Shown here in pieces: positions 33,036-44,587 of a stretch of 64,000 bases of DNA. Location: positions 17,501 through 81,500 of the forward strand of contig JACEEZ010021742.1 in NCBI GenBank assembly GCA_016584305.1. The letters run 5' to 3'. Both the position numbers and the translations under genes were made by a program. Source of the DNA: Chionoecetes opilio (Eukaryota; Arthropoda; Malacostraca; Decapoda; Majidae). The notes beneath the pieces are model-generated. The model saw nothing but the letters and a program-made list of their open reading frames with translations, ran no database searches and was not told where the DNA came from. Position 1 is the stretch's first letter. Every line of letters begins with the position of its first letter.

Positions 33036-33715
33036 GGTGAGGCCTGAGTGAAGCCATAAAATATTTGAACGGTGGCGCCGTTGGCGCGATACCCATTGAC
33101 GTCATGCGCACAAAGGACTGATTTTGCCTCGACGCCCCGGGGAGGTGACGTTACCTTCTGTCTCTTTATCTTGGTTGGGCCCACCGCTTCACCCAACAAT
33201 AACAAACAAAGATGAAGCGATGACAGCGAGAGGCGCGGAGATTTTTTGTTAATGTTTTAACTTTAGGGGCATATATATACGTAGCTACTGGTGATGAAAA
33301 GGGAGGAGGTGATTGTTAGAAGAGAACAGCGACAGATGAAGACGCGTTCATGTGAGCTAAATGGGTTATAGTGGACGAGAACTGCGCGACGGTTAGGTTA
33401 ATATTCCCGTCAGGGGGTCGAAGGGGACGGAGCCCCTCCCGTTAGAAGGTTAGGTTCGGTTAGGTTAGGGTAATAATTTCATCCCAGCAGGGCATAGCAG
33501 AGCCCAAAATCGAGTGGCGGGCGGCCGCCGGCCACTGTTACCTGTGGCCACCGAAACCTGTGGCGGGCGGCCCGCCCGCCCGCCCAATGGCCCAAAACCA
33601 CACGCCCAATTGTGTAAGCAATTTCGGTCCTAGTGTGAAATAATACCATATGTAGTCAGTGTCTCAGGAAAGGACCGCGCAGTCCTCGTCCATTTTACCG
33701 GATCTTGATATTACA

Positions 33716-33972
33716 GGTGGCCCCGTAGTGTACTGGTTAGCACGCTCGGCTCACAACCGAGAAGTCCCGGGTTCGATCCCCGGGCGGAGCGAAGACAGAC
33801 AGGCGGTCTTCTTAAAACCCGAGCCCCTGTCCACCCAGCAGTGAATGGGTACCGGGTGTTAGCCGGGGGTTTGTGACCCCCCTCCCGGGGTGGTGGCTTC
33901 GGCCAACACTAAGCCCGAGCGGTAGATCACTATGGCTCTGAGAAATTATCCTCTAAACAAACAAACAAACAC
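33716..33972 (+). mobile_element. tRNA-derived SINE
   Basis: The head (33716-33793) is tRNA-like: box A region GTAGTGTACTGGTTAGCAC, an anticodon stem CTCGG/CCGAG around the loop CTCACAA (CAC, valine-like), and box B GGTTCGATCC in a CCGGG/CCCGG stem. The acceptor stem has mismatches. A GC-rich body follows, and the end is an (AAAC)n tail at about 33954-33972. The tail and body show a SINE, not a working tRNA gene. Confidence 0.8.
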
Positions 33973-34239
33973 CACATTCTCTCCAAACTCTTTCCCTGTC
34001 TCAATCATCCGTCCCCTTGTCTCACCAGTCACCACACAGTCCCAGCAGCAATAACAGCCATTCTCTTCCTGTCCTTTCAACCACCTCATTCATTTCACAT
34101 CCCATTTCAGTGAAAACCACACGCATCATTTCCATTTTCTCCCCGGTATACTTCTCAGATCTCATATTTTACTAGTAATCATTCTACCGCAAACACATCA
34201 AATCAGCTTCATATTTCTGAAAATCTATCACATATTATA

Positions 34240-34697
34240 TAATACTAGCCGCAAAGCCGCCCTCCGGGCGGACTTTTTGGCTAGCTCCTGCGGAGGGCTA
34301 TTGGTGGGCCTTCGGCCCACCACCTGTGTTTGGTGGGCCGAAGGCCCACCAAACACACTCTCCAGATAGCCCCTTCTAACTTTCCTGAAATCATGGATGT
34401 AGAAATGTATGTATTAACGCCAACCCATCACCCCACCCATTCACTCGCCCATTACCCATCACCCTACATCAAGGTTTCCTCAATTCTCGCAACCCACTTT
34501 TTTTTCCACAATTCTCGCTAATAGGCTGCTAAAAAAAAAAGAAAAAAAAAAAGTGATCGGATCATCTCATAAATGGGCTTAAAGCCTTCCCCTGCTCGAG
34601 CCGGTTCCAAAAATGTGCCATATGAGGGGATTCCGCCACAGGGGGCGGCACCTGGAGCGGACACACACACACACTTTCACTTATATTATTATAGATA
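34240..34697. mobile_element. Dispersed repeat with a dual hairpin, class unknown
   Basis: From AATACTAGCCGCAAAGCCGC to TTATATTATTATAGATAG, ends typical of a widespread arthropod repeat group. The segment 34302-34322 is a small hairpin and is also the exact reverse complement of 34331-34351. CCGCCCTCCGGGCGG at about 34257-34271 adds a third stem. Confidence 0.55.
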
Positions 34698-35481
34698 GAC
34701 TGATCTGTATTAATTTTACTGTAATGTATTATATGATGGTGTTCATTTCAATGCTTAATAATTGCTAAAACTATTTATAACTTACAGAAAAAGTATAGAC
34801 TTATTTTGACCCCAGAGTATGTTCGACGTATGTGCAACATTTTGTATCATTTCACAAAACCATTTCGTCGAACATGTTCGGTGAAATGACCCTCGAAGTT
34901 CGACCAAATGGCAAGTTCGACGAAACAGTCCGACGAAACGCACCGTGTGATAGCCGCTTTATATAAGCATTAGGTATTTCCTAGTATTTTTTTAATATAT
35001 GTGCAGTTTAAACCAATACAAGATCGGTGGTTTTAGATATCCTGAACGTTTCATTCTCGTCATAAGGAGTATTTCTAACCTACAATAGCCGGCAGGGTAT
35101 ATGTGCAGTTTAAACCAATACACGATCGCTGGTTAAGTATCCTGCACGTTTCGTTCTCATCGCGGAGTATTTATGACCCATACAAAAAATAACACAAGGT
35201 GGTCTGGGGGAGTGAGGTAAGGTTGCGTAATCAATGCCCAGGTTAGGTTTGTTAACTAGTGGGGGGTTCTGGGGGAGAACAGCTCCCCCAGTTATGCCAG
35301 GAGAGTATTGGTTGAAACTGCACATTTACCGCCGCCAGGAATAAAAAATAAAAAATAACAAGAAAGGTCTGGGGGTGAGTGAAACCCCCTGCCTCAGTGA
35401 GCTAAGGTTATGTAATCAATGCCCAGGTTAGCTAGGTTAGTTTAGGTCTGGATGGTGTAGCCCCGCTAGTTAGGTAAATCT

Positions 35482-35947
35482 TAAGAACAAAGGCTCCACC
35501 CTCTATCTTCTTATAGCCAACAAGCTTGGGGACATGGTGGGAAACCGGGGTTTTTGGGTGGGGGAGCACACACATAAGGGAAATATGGCCCCCCACAAAA
35601 AGATCCCTAAACTAGGATATTTCCCTATTTCATGAACTTTATCGGGGAAATAATTCCCTGATTAAGTCTATATACTAGGGAAATTTCCCTAGTTTAGGGA
35701 TTTTTGTTGGGAACCATATTTCCCTTATGAGTGTGCTCCTTCTGTGGGGGAGCACACATATAAGGGAAATATTTCCCCGATAAAGTCCATGAACTAGGGA
35801 AATTTCCCTAGTTTAAGGATTTCTTTTTGTGGGGGGCCATATTTCCCTTATGTGTGTGCTCCCCCACCCAAAAACCCCGGTTTCCACCATGTCCCCAAGC
35901 TTGTTGGCTATAAGAAGAAGATAGGAGTTTGAGCCTTTATTCTAAAG
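35482..35947. repeat. Foldback palindrome, about 465 bp
   Basis: Arms of at least 110 bp: left TTCTTATAGCCAACAAGCTT (35508 on) against right AAGCTTGTTGGCTATAAGAA (35898 on), continuing through CATGGT, CCCCGG, GGGGGAGCACAC and CATAAGGGAAATAT. Inside, the perfect 20-bp palindrome ACTAGGGAAATTTCCCTAGT occurs twice (35674-35693, 35793-35812). Bases 34962-35481 hold no gene, only two related AT-rich segments near 34990 and 35100. Confidence 0.85.
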
Positions 35948-36052
35948 ATGACAAACTCTACAGACCTAACCTAGCACCCCTCTTCGAGCCCCTCGTGCTG
36001 TGCACTAACCTAAGCTGCCCTAACCTAACCTATCCTGACCTACTCTAACCTA

Positions 36053-36056
<4 letters not shown>

Positions 36057-36084
<28 letters not shown>
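36057..36084. repeat. Poly-G run
   Basis: About 27 consecutive G after CTAACCTAACC words. Likely length-variable and a sequencing weak point. Confidence 0.9.
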
Positions 36085-36085
36085 C

Positions 36086-37309
36086 TCTGTCCCCCCTCGA
36101 CCAGCCCCTAAGTTATACCTACTACTTAGATTCGCACTACTTTCTCAAACTCGTCGTCCATTGCGCATCTCGCTGGACTTAGTTTTTCTCAGGAGCCTGA
36201 AATTTAATATCGGCCATGTAGGCAAAGTAAGGATCGGCACTCATTAAAATATTAACAGATGTGTTAAGGACAGTAAGTATAATACGTAGAGCCAACATTT
36301 GGGTCAGCTTAACGTGGAGCCCTTGTTCTTAAGATGTTCCGCCAGTTATTTCAGAAGAGTATTGGTCAATAGGGAGTATTGGTTGAAAATGCATATTTAC
36401 CATTTCTTTTGCTGTGATTTCAATTATTTATAACTTTTCATTATACAGAAATACTGTATACCCTTAATCTTAAATATCCCTTCTTCACCCACCAGTTAGG
36501 GTAGGTTAGGTTATTAGGTAAGAATGGAATTTTATTGGTTATATTTTTACTAATTAGGATGCATATATAGGGCCCGGGCGAGGGTGGCGGAGGAGGTATT
36601 TCAGCTCCAGATGTGTAATATGTGGCAGCAATAATATGTGATAATAAGATTGATAATTTAATAGACAGCTACTAAACAATCCAGATTTCATTAGTTAGAA
36701 AAGCTAGGTTATCTTAGCAATTGATTTAGTTTAGGTAAATTGAATTAGTTAAGTTGAAAACAATAATGTTTGATAAAACAAAAATATAAACAGTGGGGAG
36801 TTCTGTTTCAGAATGTCCTGTTGCTGTAAAAATATGCCTTCAGATTATCTCTATAAGTGGCAGGTTAGCTATATAAATGTGTACATAACTCTGAGTTAGA
36901 GGAGAAAACAACCTGCATATACATAACAGCATTATTTATCACAGTAATCTGACATTATAAGCGAACATGAAGCATTAGTCAAATCATATTAGCACTGTCA
37001 TATTTTCATTTCATTTCATCTGCCTCTTTTCGTCGACAGTTCCAGTTCTTGATCTTGCATGAATTACAGTGCACAATATATACATTTAATAAGCTTTTAC
37101 CAGTATTTCTGCATTCAGAGATTACATACCAGGTGGCATGGTGGTATCCAACAATGAAATACACTTTATTCTTCATTTTCATTTATTCCAAGTGGAACTG
37201 TTACCAAGGATTTCCGCGTCGGTGAGTGTACCACGTCGGCGACAGGCCTCAGTTGGTGTTTCTGCGAGAATTCGTATTGGCGACAGTTTCATAAACTTGT
37301 TCACGTATC
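36086..37309. other. Non-coding, AT-rich, no gene seen
   Basis: No reading frame with coding character and no recognised repeat other than short GGTTAGG words near 36495-36515. Confidence 0.6.
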
Positions 37310-39012
37310 CCTACACCCTACCGCCAATAACACTAAAGTCGCCACTGCACATATATGTCGTCAGGCGCCATATATTACGAATTTTATCATCACTACAGAT
37401 ACATAATTGTATGTGCCACTAAAGAGGCATGCACAGTAGTTTATATGGGGAGTTTTCTAATAAGCTCACGCTCAAGCCTGTCTCTCAGGCTGTCACATCT
37501 TCTGTTCTGTGAGGCTGAATGATCTATCATTTACCGTAAATTCTCTGTACTTCTTCGGGACATATCAGAATTACCCTTCAATACAACAACTGAAACAGTT
37601 CTTAATAAAAAATGTAGTTTATAATTTTATTTGTCTGCACTTGGTGAAAATATTGGCAAAACAATTGAATATTTGAAAACTCAATCTTTAAAAATCGTCT
37701 TTTCATAAAAAAACACAAGTTCAAGCAGAATGAGGCTTCAGGAAATATCTACTTGTATGTAAGCATTCACTGAGTACCTATTTTGGGTGTATATGTCTCT
37801 CTTACGACGAACATTTAACCAAGAAGTAATTTAAGTGCTTGGCACCTCAACGAACAGTCCTCTATCGAAGACAATACATGGTCTTGTTTACTATTTCCCC
37901 CGCCGCGAACTCTAAGCCCCTCCACCTCAATCTTTCCCTCTGAATCAATCAATCAACCCTTCCCTCTGAATACCCTATGTCCTCTGGTTTATCCTATTGT
38001 AACGAAGGAGGGTGGGGGCAACCCACCCCTCTCAAACTTCGTCACACTAACGGCTCGGGGCTATGGAGGAGACGGAAAGGACTGCAAGGAGACTTTTACT
38101 GCTGTGCACGGCCTTATTACCCCAACTACTACTACCCACAGTACATATAGTGACTACACGTCTGTCACGTAACATACACGCGCCACTCCGCTCCGCCCCA
38201 ACACAACACAAATCACAGTCAAAGCACGAAATAAGGAGACGAAAGTCTTCTTTATGTGGGAAACGGTATGTGGGAGCGGATGCCACGAATATTCCAGTAG
38301 AGGATAGAGTGTGATGAGATAAGCGGGTGATGATAGTTAGGATGACATGTAGCCTGTGGTATTGAGAAGTTAGGAGTATCAGTGATATGAGCTGTGAGGT
38401 AAGGAGCGGCGCTGTGGCGATAAGGCGCTGAGCTGTCCATCCCCGTGTCGTGTCAACAGGAAAGTGGGTGATAGCAGATCCTGCCGGCGGGATGGTTTCT
38501 GTGGAGATGCTGAACGCCACACTCTGTTTTGGTTAAATGTTCGTCGTAAGAGAGACATATACACCCAAAATAGGTACTCAGTGAATGCTTACATACAAGT
38601 AGATATTTCCTGAAGCCTCATTCTGCTTGAACTTGTGTTTTTTTATGAAAAGACGATTTTTAAAGATTGAGTTTTCAAATATTCAATTGTTTTGCCAATA
38701 TTTTCACCAAGTGCAGACAAATAAAATTATAAACTACATTTTTTATTAAGAACTGTTTCAGTTGTTGTATTGAAGGGTAATTCTGATATGTCCCAAAGAA
38801 GTACAGAGAATTTACGGTAAATGATAGATCATTCAGCCTCACAGAACAGAGGATGTGAGATGCGCGAGAGACATCTGGCGGTTTAGCTTCGAAAACTCCC
38901 CATTAAGTACCTGTCTTCAGTGGCACATACAAGTCTATAGTGATGCTAAAATTAGTAATATTTAGCGCCTGGCGACAAAAGTGCAGTGGCGACTATAGTG
39001 TTATTGACGGGT
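37310..39012. repeat. Inverted repeat split by a foldback element
   Basis: Left piece 37310-37446 (CGCCAATAACACTAAAGTCG, GTATGTGCCACT) matches in reverse the right piece 38902-39012 (AGTGGCACATAC, ACTATAGTGTTATTGACGG). The foldback element 37447-38901 sits exactly between them, so it inserted near the centre of an older palindromic element. A third, single-arm relative is at 63530-63650. Confidence 0.65.
37447..38901. mobile_element. Foldback (long-TIR) element, copy 2, 1.45 kb
   Basis: Perfect 11-bp ends GGGGAGTTTTC and GAAAACTCCCC, then imperfect arms to about 37815 and from about 38534, as in copy 1 at 28405-29824. The centre again carries the LINE-endonuclease-like fragment (minus strand LYWNIRGIRSHIPFPT). 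Bases about 38000-38200 differ from copy 1. Confidence 0.8.
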
Positions 39013-39369
39013 GTTGTTGGTTGACGGTGCCCGAGATTCCTAGCATTTCACCTCTCTCAGCGACAATTACCATTACAACAATAATCAAATAGTGGTCAGG
39101 TAGCTACAGCGTACGCCATTACACTTCCGTACTGTGCGTGGGCAGATAGAGGGCAGTAGAGGAAAATGGTGAGGTCAAAAGCCCACAGTCTGAGCGGTGG
39201 CGTCGTCGTTTCCATGGTAACAGCGGGGATTTGTTTACATACCACTGCGAGGCGCCCACAAGCGTTTGATAGAGGGGTACAGAAACCCGAACGGCGCAAG
39301 CCGCTCAAATTCTTCTTCTCAAACGCAGCCCAGGTCTTCTCTATCTCTCTTCTTCAGCGAGAACAGAGC

Positions 39370-39515
39370 ACAGTAATATAGCACCTGGAATATCAATTTC
39401 GCCCAAAATAACTCGAAATTCTTCCATCGCCGTAGTTTTCCCTTCGTAGGTCCACCCGCGGCGACCCCGCCTTATCCCCACAATCCACCGATGTATACAA
39501 GCCGTGACCTCGATG
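39370..39515 (-). mobile_element. Fragment of element X, inverted
   Basis: The plus strand reads TAGCACCTGGAATATCAATT through GTAGGTCCACCCGCGGCGAC, the reverse complement of 41290-41420. It and 41266 on flank the dead LINE between them as an inverted pair. Confidence 0.7.
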
Positions 39516-39616
39516 AAGTCGATGAAGTGTGGGGGTAACACCTTGGTATCGGTGATTTTATTCTGATTCTTGAAGTGTTGTGGTGTTTGTTGCTTGATCA
39601 CCCCGTTTTGTGCTTA

Positions 39617-41240
39617 TACTTGTAAATGTTATTTTGAAATGTCTTGGTTTTCTTGCTAATCAATGTTCTTGCTGTTTCCTTGTTTTCCACATCAGTAACA
39701 AAGTTTGTTTCTTCACATCTGCATCCTGTTCATCTGCTAGGAGTAAAAATGTTGCAAGTTTTACATCATTTGTCAGTGTGTTGTCTTGTAGAAAGTTTAA
39801 GTTTTCCCTGATGTCTTTATATTCCTCGCAGTGTAATAGGAAGTGTTCTAAAGTTTCATCCTGTCCAGTGTTACATGTCGTGCATGCTGTGTTCCCGTGG
39901 GTGTGTCTGTTCCTGTAGTTTAGTTTCAGTGTGTTGCTTCTGCATCTTATCAAAGTTGTAGTGGATTCATCATTATCATAAAAGTCTATTTCTTTGATGT
40001 GTGTTTTGTATGTTCTGTAAAGTCTAAGTGTCTCTTTTTCAAAAAGTTCTGCTTTCCATTTCTTGGTATCATGTTCTTTTAATTTGTCAGTTATTTCTTG
40101 TTGTGTTTTGATACTAAGTTGGTCTATGTTGGTATTAAGCTCTTTTAAATAACTGTTGACTGTTTTGGTCCAGTAATCTTTCCCATTTTCTAGTCTTTGT
40201 AGCAAGCATCGTTCAGTAGATCATTTGTGGAGTGGGCCATAATGTATCTTATGTATGAGAGTTTAGCTTTTGCATCTCTGGTTTTCATCAAAGATGATCC
40301 AATTTCTCCTTTAAGGAAAACTGTTGGGTGTGTATTTGGGGGCTCGTAGTATTGTTCTGAAAGCTTTGTTCTCTGTTGTTTGGAGTTTTTCTAGGTTGTT
40401 ACTGTTGTATGGTATGATGCCTTGACAGTAGAGAAGCTTGGGTAACATCACTTGTTTCCAGTATGTTTTTCCAATGAGGACCCTGTTGGTGCTTTTTGCC
40501 ACTACTGCTGCTGTTACATTACTCAACCTGTGGGCTTCCTTTAGGGTTTCTTTCTTGAATTGATCAAAGCATCTTCTTTTGTTGGTGATATTTATCCCCA
40601 AGTATTTTATTTCCTTTGTTATTTTGATATCACAGAGATTATCAAGAGCTGTTTCATGGTTGTAAATCAGTATATGGCTTTTGTCTTTATTCATCTCCAG
40701 GCCACTTGCTCTTGCTGCTTCGATGAGTGTCAATGTCATGTTTAGGGCATCTGATTCACTTTGTGCTAAAATAAGGCCATCATCTGCATAAAACAATGCA
40801 GGGATAAAGCATATCTCATCTTTGAATCCAATATTTGTTTGGTTCAGGTGTAGGATGATGATATATGTTATCATTAAGAACAGTGATGTTGAACCATTGC
40901 AGCCTTGCCTTATTCCGCTGGTGACATCCATGTTTGTTACGATCTCATTGTTTAGATACAGGATGGTCTTGTCATTTAGGTATATGTCACTTATGACGTC
41001 AATTATGTGTGGATGTATCCTGAACTTTTTTAGGCATTCTATTAGGGGCTTTCTTTTCACACTGTCAAAGGCTTTCTTGAAATCTATAGCGATGGTTATT
41101 AATGGTCTCTTCATCTTGAAAGACTGTTCGATGCAGTAGTTTAAAAGAAACAGGTTGTCTTCGATACGTCTTTTCTTTGTAAATCCAGCTTGTAGTTCAT
41201 TATCTTGTTGATTTTTGTGCATGTGCATGTGATTTGTGCA
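39617..41240 (-). pseudogene. Non-LTR retrotransposon reverse transcriptase, dead copy
   Basis: The 305-codon part 40311-41228 carries the reverse-transcriptase core: LQAGF at about 12-16, IDFKKAFDSV at 48-57 (motif A Asp49), GIRQGC at 105-110 (motif B), YADD at 147-150 (motif C) and KYLG. The frame then shifts in a C-run near 40337 and again near 40205; the 110 bases between still read GEIGSSLMKTRDAKAKLSYI in the shifted frame. The last part (39660-40205) ends with a C-x2-C-x9-H-x4-C zinc-knuckle motif near CTTCNTGQDETLEHFLLHC, usual after LINE reverse transcriptases. Catalytic residues remain, but the N-terminal endonuclease is missing (5' truncation at 41240) and two frameshifts kill it. 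Confidence 0.85.
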
Positions 41241-41265
41241 TGTGACCTAGTTATGGGTAGGGTCC

Positions 41266-42113
41266 AATGGGCCCCAGACATAACTACGTCACGGTTTGTT
41301 TACATCGGTGCATTGTGGGGATAAGGCGGGGTCGCCGCGGGTGGACCTACGAAGGGAAAATTACGGCGATGGTTAGAATTTCGAGTTAGTTTGGGCGAAA
41401 TTGATATTCCAGGTGCTATATTACTGTGCTCTGTTCTCGCTGACAACACTATAGAGAAGACCTGAGGTAATGGCTGATGTGCAGAGGCTTCTAAACCAAG
41501 AAAACAGAGTCATAACAGAGCCTCGTCAAAAGGTAAGCAACTGGTAGGTACGTAATGTGTCCCTACCACTTGCTTACTTCTTAATGAGACTCTGCTGTGA
41601 CTGTTTTCCTGGTTTAGAAGCCTTTGCACATCAACCATCACCTCAGGTCTTCTCTATGTTGTCAGCGAGCGCGGATATATAGCACCTGGAATATCAATTT
41701 CGCCCAAAACAACTCGAAATTTTTTCATCGTCGTAGTCTTCTCTTTGTAGGTTGTACATAGTCATGGTTATGATAGTATTAAAATACCTTATTAATTGAG
41801 TTCCTTTTGTTGTCTTTCCTCATAATAAGTAGTGGTACATCATGGTTTAAGTGTTACTTGACGAGCCAATGAATACTCTTCAGTCTATACCACCATCACC
41901 AACCTTTGCTTTGATTTATCTTATTACTCCATCCATAAACAAGTTGCATAACCACAGTGACATTACCCATCCTTGCCTCATGGTACCTGGTACTCTCGTC
42001 TACCGAAATGCTCGTCCCTACATAAATCGGGAAAACTCGCCGACGGTAATGGTTAGGTTAGGTTAGGTAAAGGTCAGTTAGGTTAGGTATTCATAATCAC
42101 AGGTAAAAGCTTA
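41266..42113. mobile_element. Dispersed palindromic element X, copy B
   Basis: Near-identical to 29838-30690 from GGGCCCCAGACATAACTACG to TCATAATCACAGGTAAAAGC, including the internal palindrome centred near 41555 and the TTAGG words near 42050-42085. It cuts off the LINE at 42115 on its right. Confidence 0.8.
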
Positions 42114-42114
42114 G

Positions 42115-42440
42115 TTCAGTTCCCTCCGTAACCTCTATCCATATAGACTCTATGCTGTCATCTGTTTTTATAACATTATTAACACAACACTGCAATGCAT
42201 CTCTTGCATAAAGCACAACTCCTCCACCTCGTCTGCCTACTCTGTCCTTGTGAAATAACTTATACCCAGCTATCTCGACTTCCGGATCAAATAACTTTCC
42301 TGACATATCCAACCATGTTTCTGTTAATGCTAATATATCAAAAATCCTCTACACTATTTATTCCTCTCAGGAAATCTATCTTTTTTTTTAAATACTCCTA
42401 CAGTTTGTATACATAGTAAACTTTCAAGCAACTCCTCTTC
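42115..42440 (-). pseudogene. CR1-like LINE ORF2: N-terminal endonuclease fragment
   Basis: Minus-strand frames read VYTNC near the start, then DILALTETWLDMSGKLF, VEIAGYKLFHKDRVGRRGGG and VVLYARDALQC. This is the N-terminal apurinic-type endonuclease of CR1-clade ORF2, with the E of 'TETWL' and the GGG-V-x-L-Y block. It follows ORF1 (42568-43668) on the same strand after about 130 bases. It is frameshifted near 42340 and ends at 42115, where element X begins, so the reverse transcriptase is gone. Confidence 0.75.
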
Positions 42441-42567
42441 TTTTTGTCAATTTTCCCTTTATCTTTAACTAAACACCTCCTCTCTCTCTTCTTACGAATC
42501 ACTTTAGTTCCCTGCCTTCTGATACTCCTCCTAGTGTCGTAAGTTTCCTTTACCCCGACCCCCGTGT

Positions 42568-43668
42568 CTAAACCCCGGTTCTCTGTCTTAAAAAAGCCTG
42601 CAGTGCATCTACCTCCCTTTCAAGGGATTCAGACAAGATCTGAACTCCTTTCCTCGAAAAGTGCACCCCGTCCCTGCGGTAGAGGTGGTTATGCCCGAAG
42701 AAGAGGTCCCAGCTGTCGACAAAGGCCCAACCATTGGCTTTGCAATGAAGTGCCAGCCGGCAATTCAGAGCAATAGCCCTGGAGTACCACAAGTCGTCAA
42801 CAAAGCGTCTTGGAAGGACACCACACACCACAGGGAACCCACCCCTGTCCCTAACTTTACCTACAGCTTCCTTGAACCGCCGTAGCAATTCCTCACTTCT
42901 TACACACTCAACATCATTTCCCCCGGCACTCAGGCAGACGATGGGCTTTTTCCCTTGGCCTGCCATGCACTCCACTATCTTATCACTAACATAACCTATC
43001 CCCTTCCCTGGATAACTCACCCACTTCATGCGCATCCCTTCCCTGTCACAGAACCTGCTGTCAAGATGCCTAACCTGACTGTCACCAACAACCAAGATGT
43101 TACCTTCGGGTAATGATGTATCGTCCACCTTCCTTACCTCCGTATCTCCCTCTTGCAGCCCTGAGAGTACCTGAAATTGGTTCATGCACACAACATGGTC
43201 ATTGTTTACCTTTTTCTCCTTCGGGCGGGCTCCATGATCAACTACCTTCCAAACACCAATCCCTGGTGACTTACTGGTGACCTTAGTAGTCTCTCGAGTC
43301 ACATCTCGCTCTGGTACCCCTACAAGTACATCTCTCGCATGTGCCCCTCCACTCACTCCACTTGGACCTTCACCTCCACACTTAAGAGAACGTATCTCTA
43401 TTTCCTGCTTCATCACAACGCTTTTCAATTCGTTCACTTCATTTGCAAAGCTCATTTTCAGGTCTTCGATCGCCTCCAGAATAGTCTTAAGCGCATCTCC
43501 ACACCCTTCACTACACTCTCCCTCGACCCTTCTCACTCCCTCTACCACACTAGTTTTAACCTCAGCCTCCTTCACTCCTACCACACTACCACTCTCAACC
43601 CCCGCAGAAGCACACAACACCACTTCTCTCTCCGCCTCCACAACACTCTCCATCACAGACGTAGCCAT
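42568..43668 (-). CDS. CR1-like LINE ORF1 with SGNH/GDSL esterase domain, intact
   Basis: A 366-codon frame without interruption, starting at ATG 43668. In CR1-clade LINEs, ORF1 proteins bind the element RNA and some carry an esterase domain; the exact role of the esterase is uncertain. Here residues about 55-95 look like a coiled coil (LKTILEAIEDLKM, VNELKSVVMKQEIEIRSL). Residues 190-345 form the esterase: block I VVGDSQVR (Ser197), block III SAGGNDV (Asn251) and block V DGVH (Asp333, His336), so the catalytic set is complete. ORF2 follows on the same strand but is 3'-truncated at 42115. Keeping the 5' half while losing the 3' half is the reverse of normal LINE truncation and points to later loss. 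The segmental duplication starts inside its first codons. Confidence 0.85.
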   Translation of the reverse strand: MATSVMESVVEAEREVVLCASAGVESGSVVGVKEAEVKTSVVEGVRRVEGECSEGCGDALKTILEAIEDLKMSFANEVNELKSVVMKQEIEIRSLKCGGEGPSGVSGGAHARDVLVGVPERDVTRETTKVTSKSPGIGVWKVVDHGARPKEKKVNNDHVVCMNQFQVLSGLQEGDTEVRKVDDTSLPEGNILVVGDSQVRHLDSRFCDREGMRMKWVSYPGKGIGYVSDKIVECMAGQGKKPIVCLSAGGNDVECVRSEELLRRFKEAVGKVRDRGGFPVVCGVLPRRFVDDLWYSRAIALNCRLALHCKANGWAFVDSWDLFFGHNHLYRRDGVHFSRKGVQILSESLEREVDALQAFLRQRTGV

Positions 43669-43871
43669 TCTAATCCCTAGAGCTCAACCAAACACAACCT
43701 CACTCCACGGAGACGTCAGGTGAACTGAACACAGCTGAACTGAACTAAACTGGCACAGCATTACGATAAGTTGCCATCGCCTGGAGATAACTTTTTATTG
43801 GGTAAAATGGCCTTGTTTGATGAGTTTCATCCATTATTGCTTGGTACACCCTGACACTTGGCACTTGATAC

Positions 43872-43996
<125 letters not shown>

Positions 43997-44002
43997 CATA
44001 AA

Positions 44003-44068
44003 AACATAAAAACATAAGAAAATAAGGAAGCTACAAGAGGCCGCGAGACCTACACGAGGTAGTTCCTG
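44003..44068 (-). mobile_element. CR1-like LINE 3' tail
   Basis: Tail copy directly after the GA tract, with its ACATAAAAACATAAG 8-bp repeat end. The same in copy 2 (53341-53412) shows it predates the duplication. Confidence 0.75.
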
Positions 44069-44303
44069 TAAACTTAACAAATAAACTTATCCATTACACC
44101 AATAATAATACACCAGCTTCCTTGTGCCTTATATTATTATCTGATACTGATATTTAAGATGTAACCTGACATGTACGGCAGATCTTGTACCACAAACAGA
44201 TACAGAGAGAAAATGCTGACAAGAATAAAGGAGGTCTCCGCTACGATCTCACACACTCACACACACACACACACAACACACACACACACACACACACACA
44301 CAC

Positions 44304-44429
44304 CTGTATCTGAAGCTGGAGCCCATGTGGAAGAAGCTGTGTCTGCCGGTGGAAGCCTTGAGGCGGAGGAACGAGTGGCGCTCCACCGCACCCTTCCACC
44401 GCTGTTTTCATGTCTTCTCGTGGAGCAGC
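44304..44429 (-). pseudogene. FERM-C-lobe-like exon, copy 1, with stop codon
   Basis: On the minus strand a 126-base exon-like block has an acceptor CCCACACCCAG (44430-44431 as AG) and a donor AGATACAG/GTGTGT. It reads LLHEKT, a TGA stop, then KQRWKGAVERHSFLRLKAS and HSFFHMGSSFRYR. The order W-K-x-x-V-E-x-H-x-F-x-R-L, then F-x-x-x-G-S-x-F-R-Y, matches the C-terminal lobe of FERM domains (4.1/FARP-like proteins). Copy 2 has TGG at the stop position, so this copy is inactivated. No other exon of such a gene is seen. Confidence 0.5.
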
Positions 44430-44580
44430 CTGGGTGTGGGGGGGACAGGGGTGAGTGTGGGGGGATGTGAGGCCAACAAGTCACCAAAATCACAAGTCAA
44501 TCAGTCACAAGTCAATCAAAGTCACAAGTCACCATATAAGCCATTATGACATCTGGCCCTGTATGCTGCACCTTGGTCAG

Positions 44581-44587
44581 CACACAC

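Larger units (their letters stand above)
32481..34958. mobile_element. PIF/Harbinger-type non-autonomous element, 2.48 kb
   Basis: Left end AGCGGGTATCACACGGGGCG; right end in reverse AGCGGCTATCACACGGTGCG. Identity continues through TTTCGTCGGACTGTTTCGTC, about 46 bp in all. TTA flanks both ends (32478-32480, 34959-34961), matching the TWA target site of PIF/Harbinger. The inside has GGA-rich and GA repeats, a SINE and another dispersed repeat, and no transposase frame. Confidence 0.75.

Noticed and set aside
33716..33793. Functional tRNA-Val (CAC) gene
   Set aside because: The acceptor stem is mismatched and a SINE body with (AAAC)n tail follows; it is a SINE head.
37138..37422. 94-codon frame near 37.2 kb
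   Set aside because: Overlaps one arm of an inverted repeat; no homologous feature recognised.
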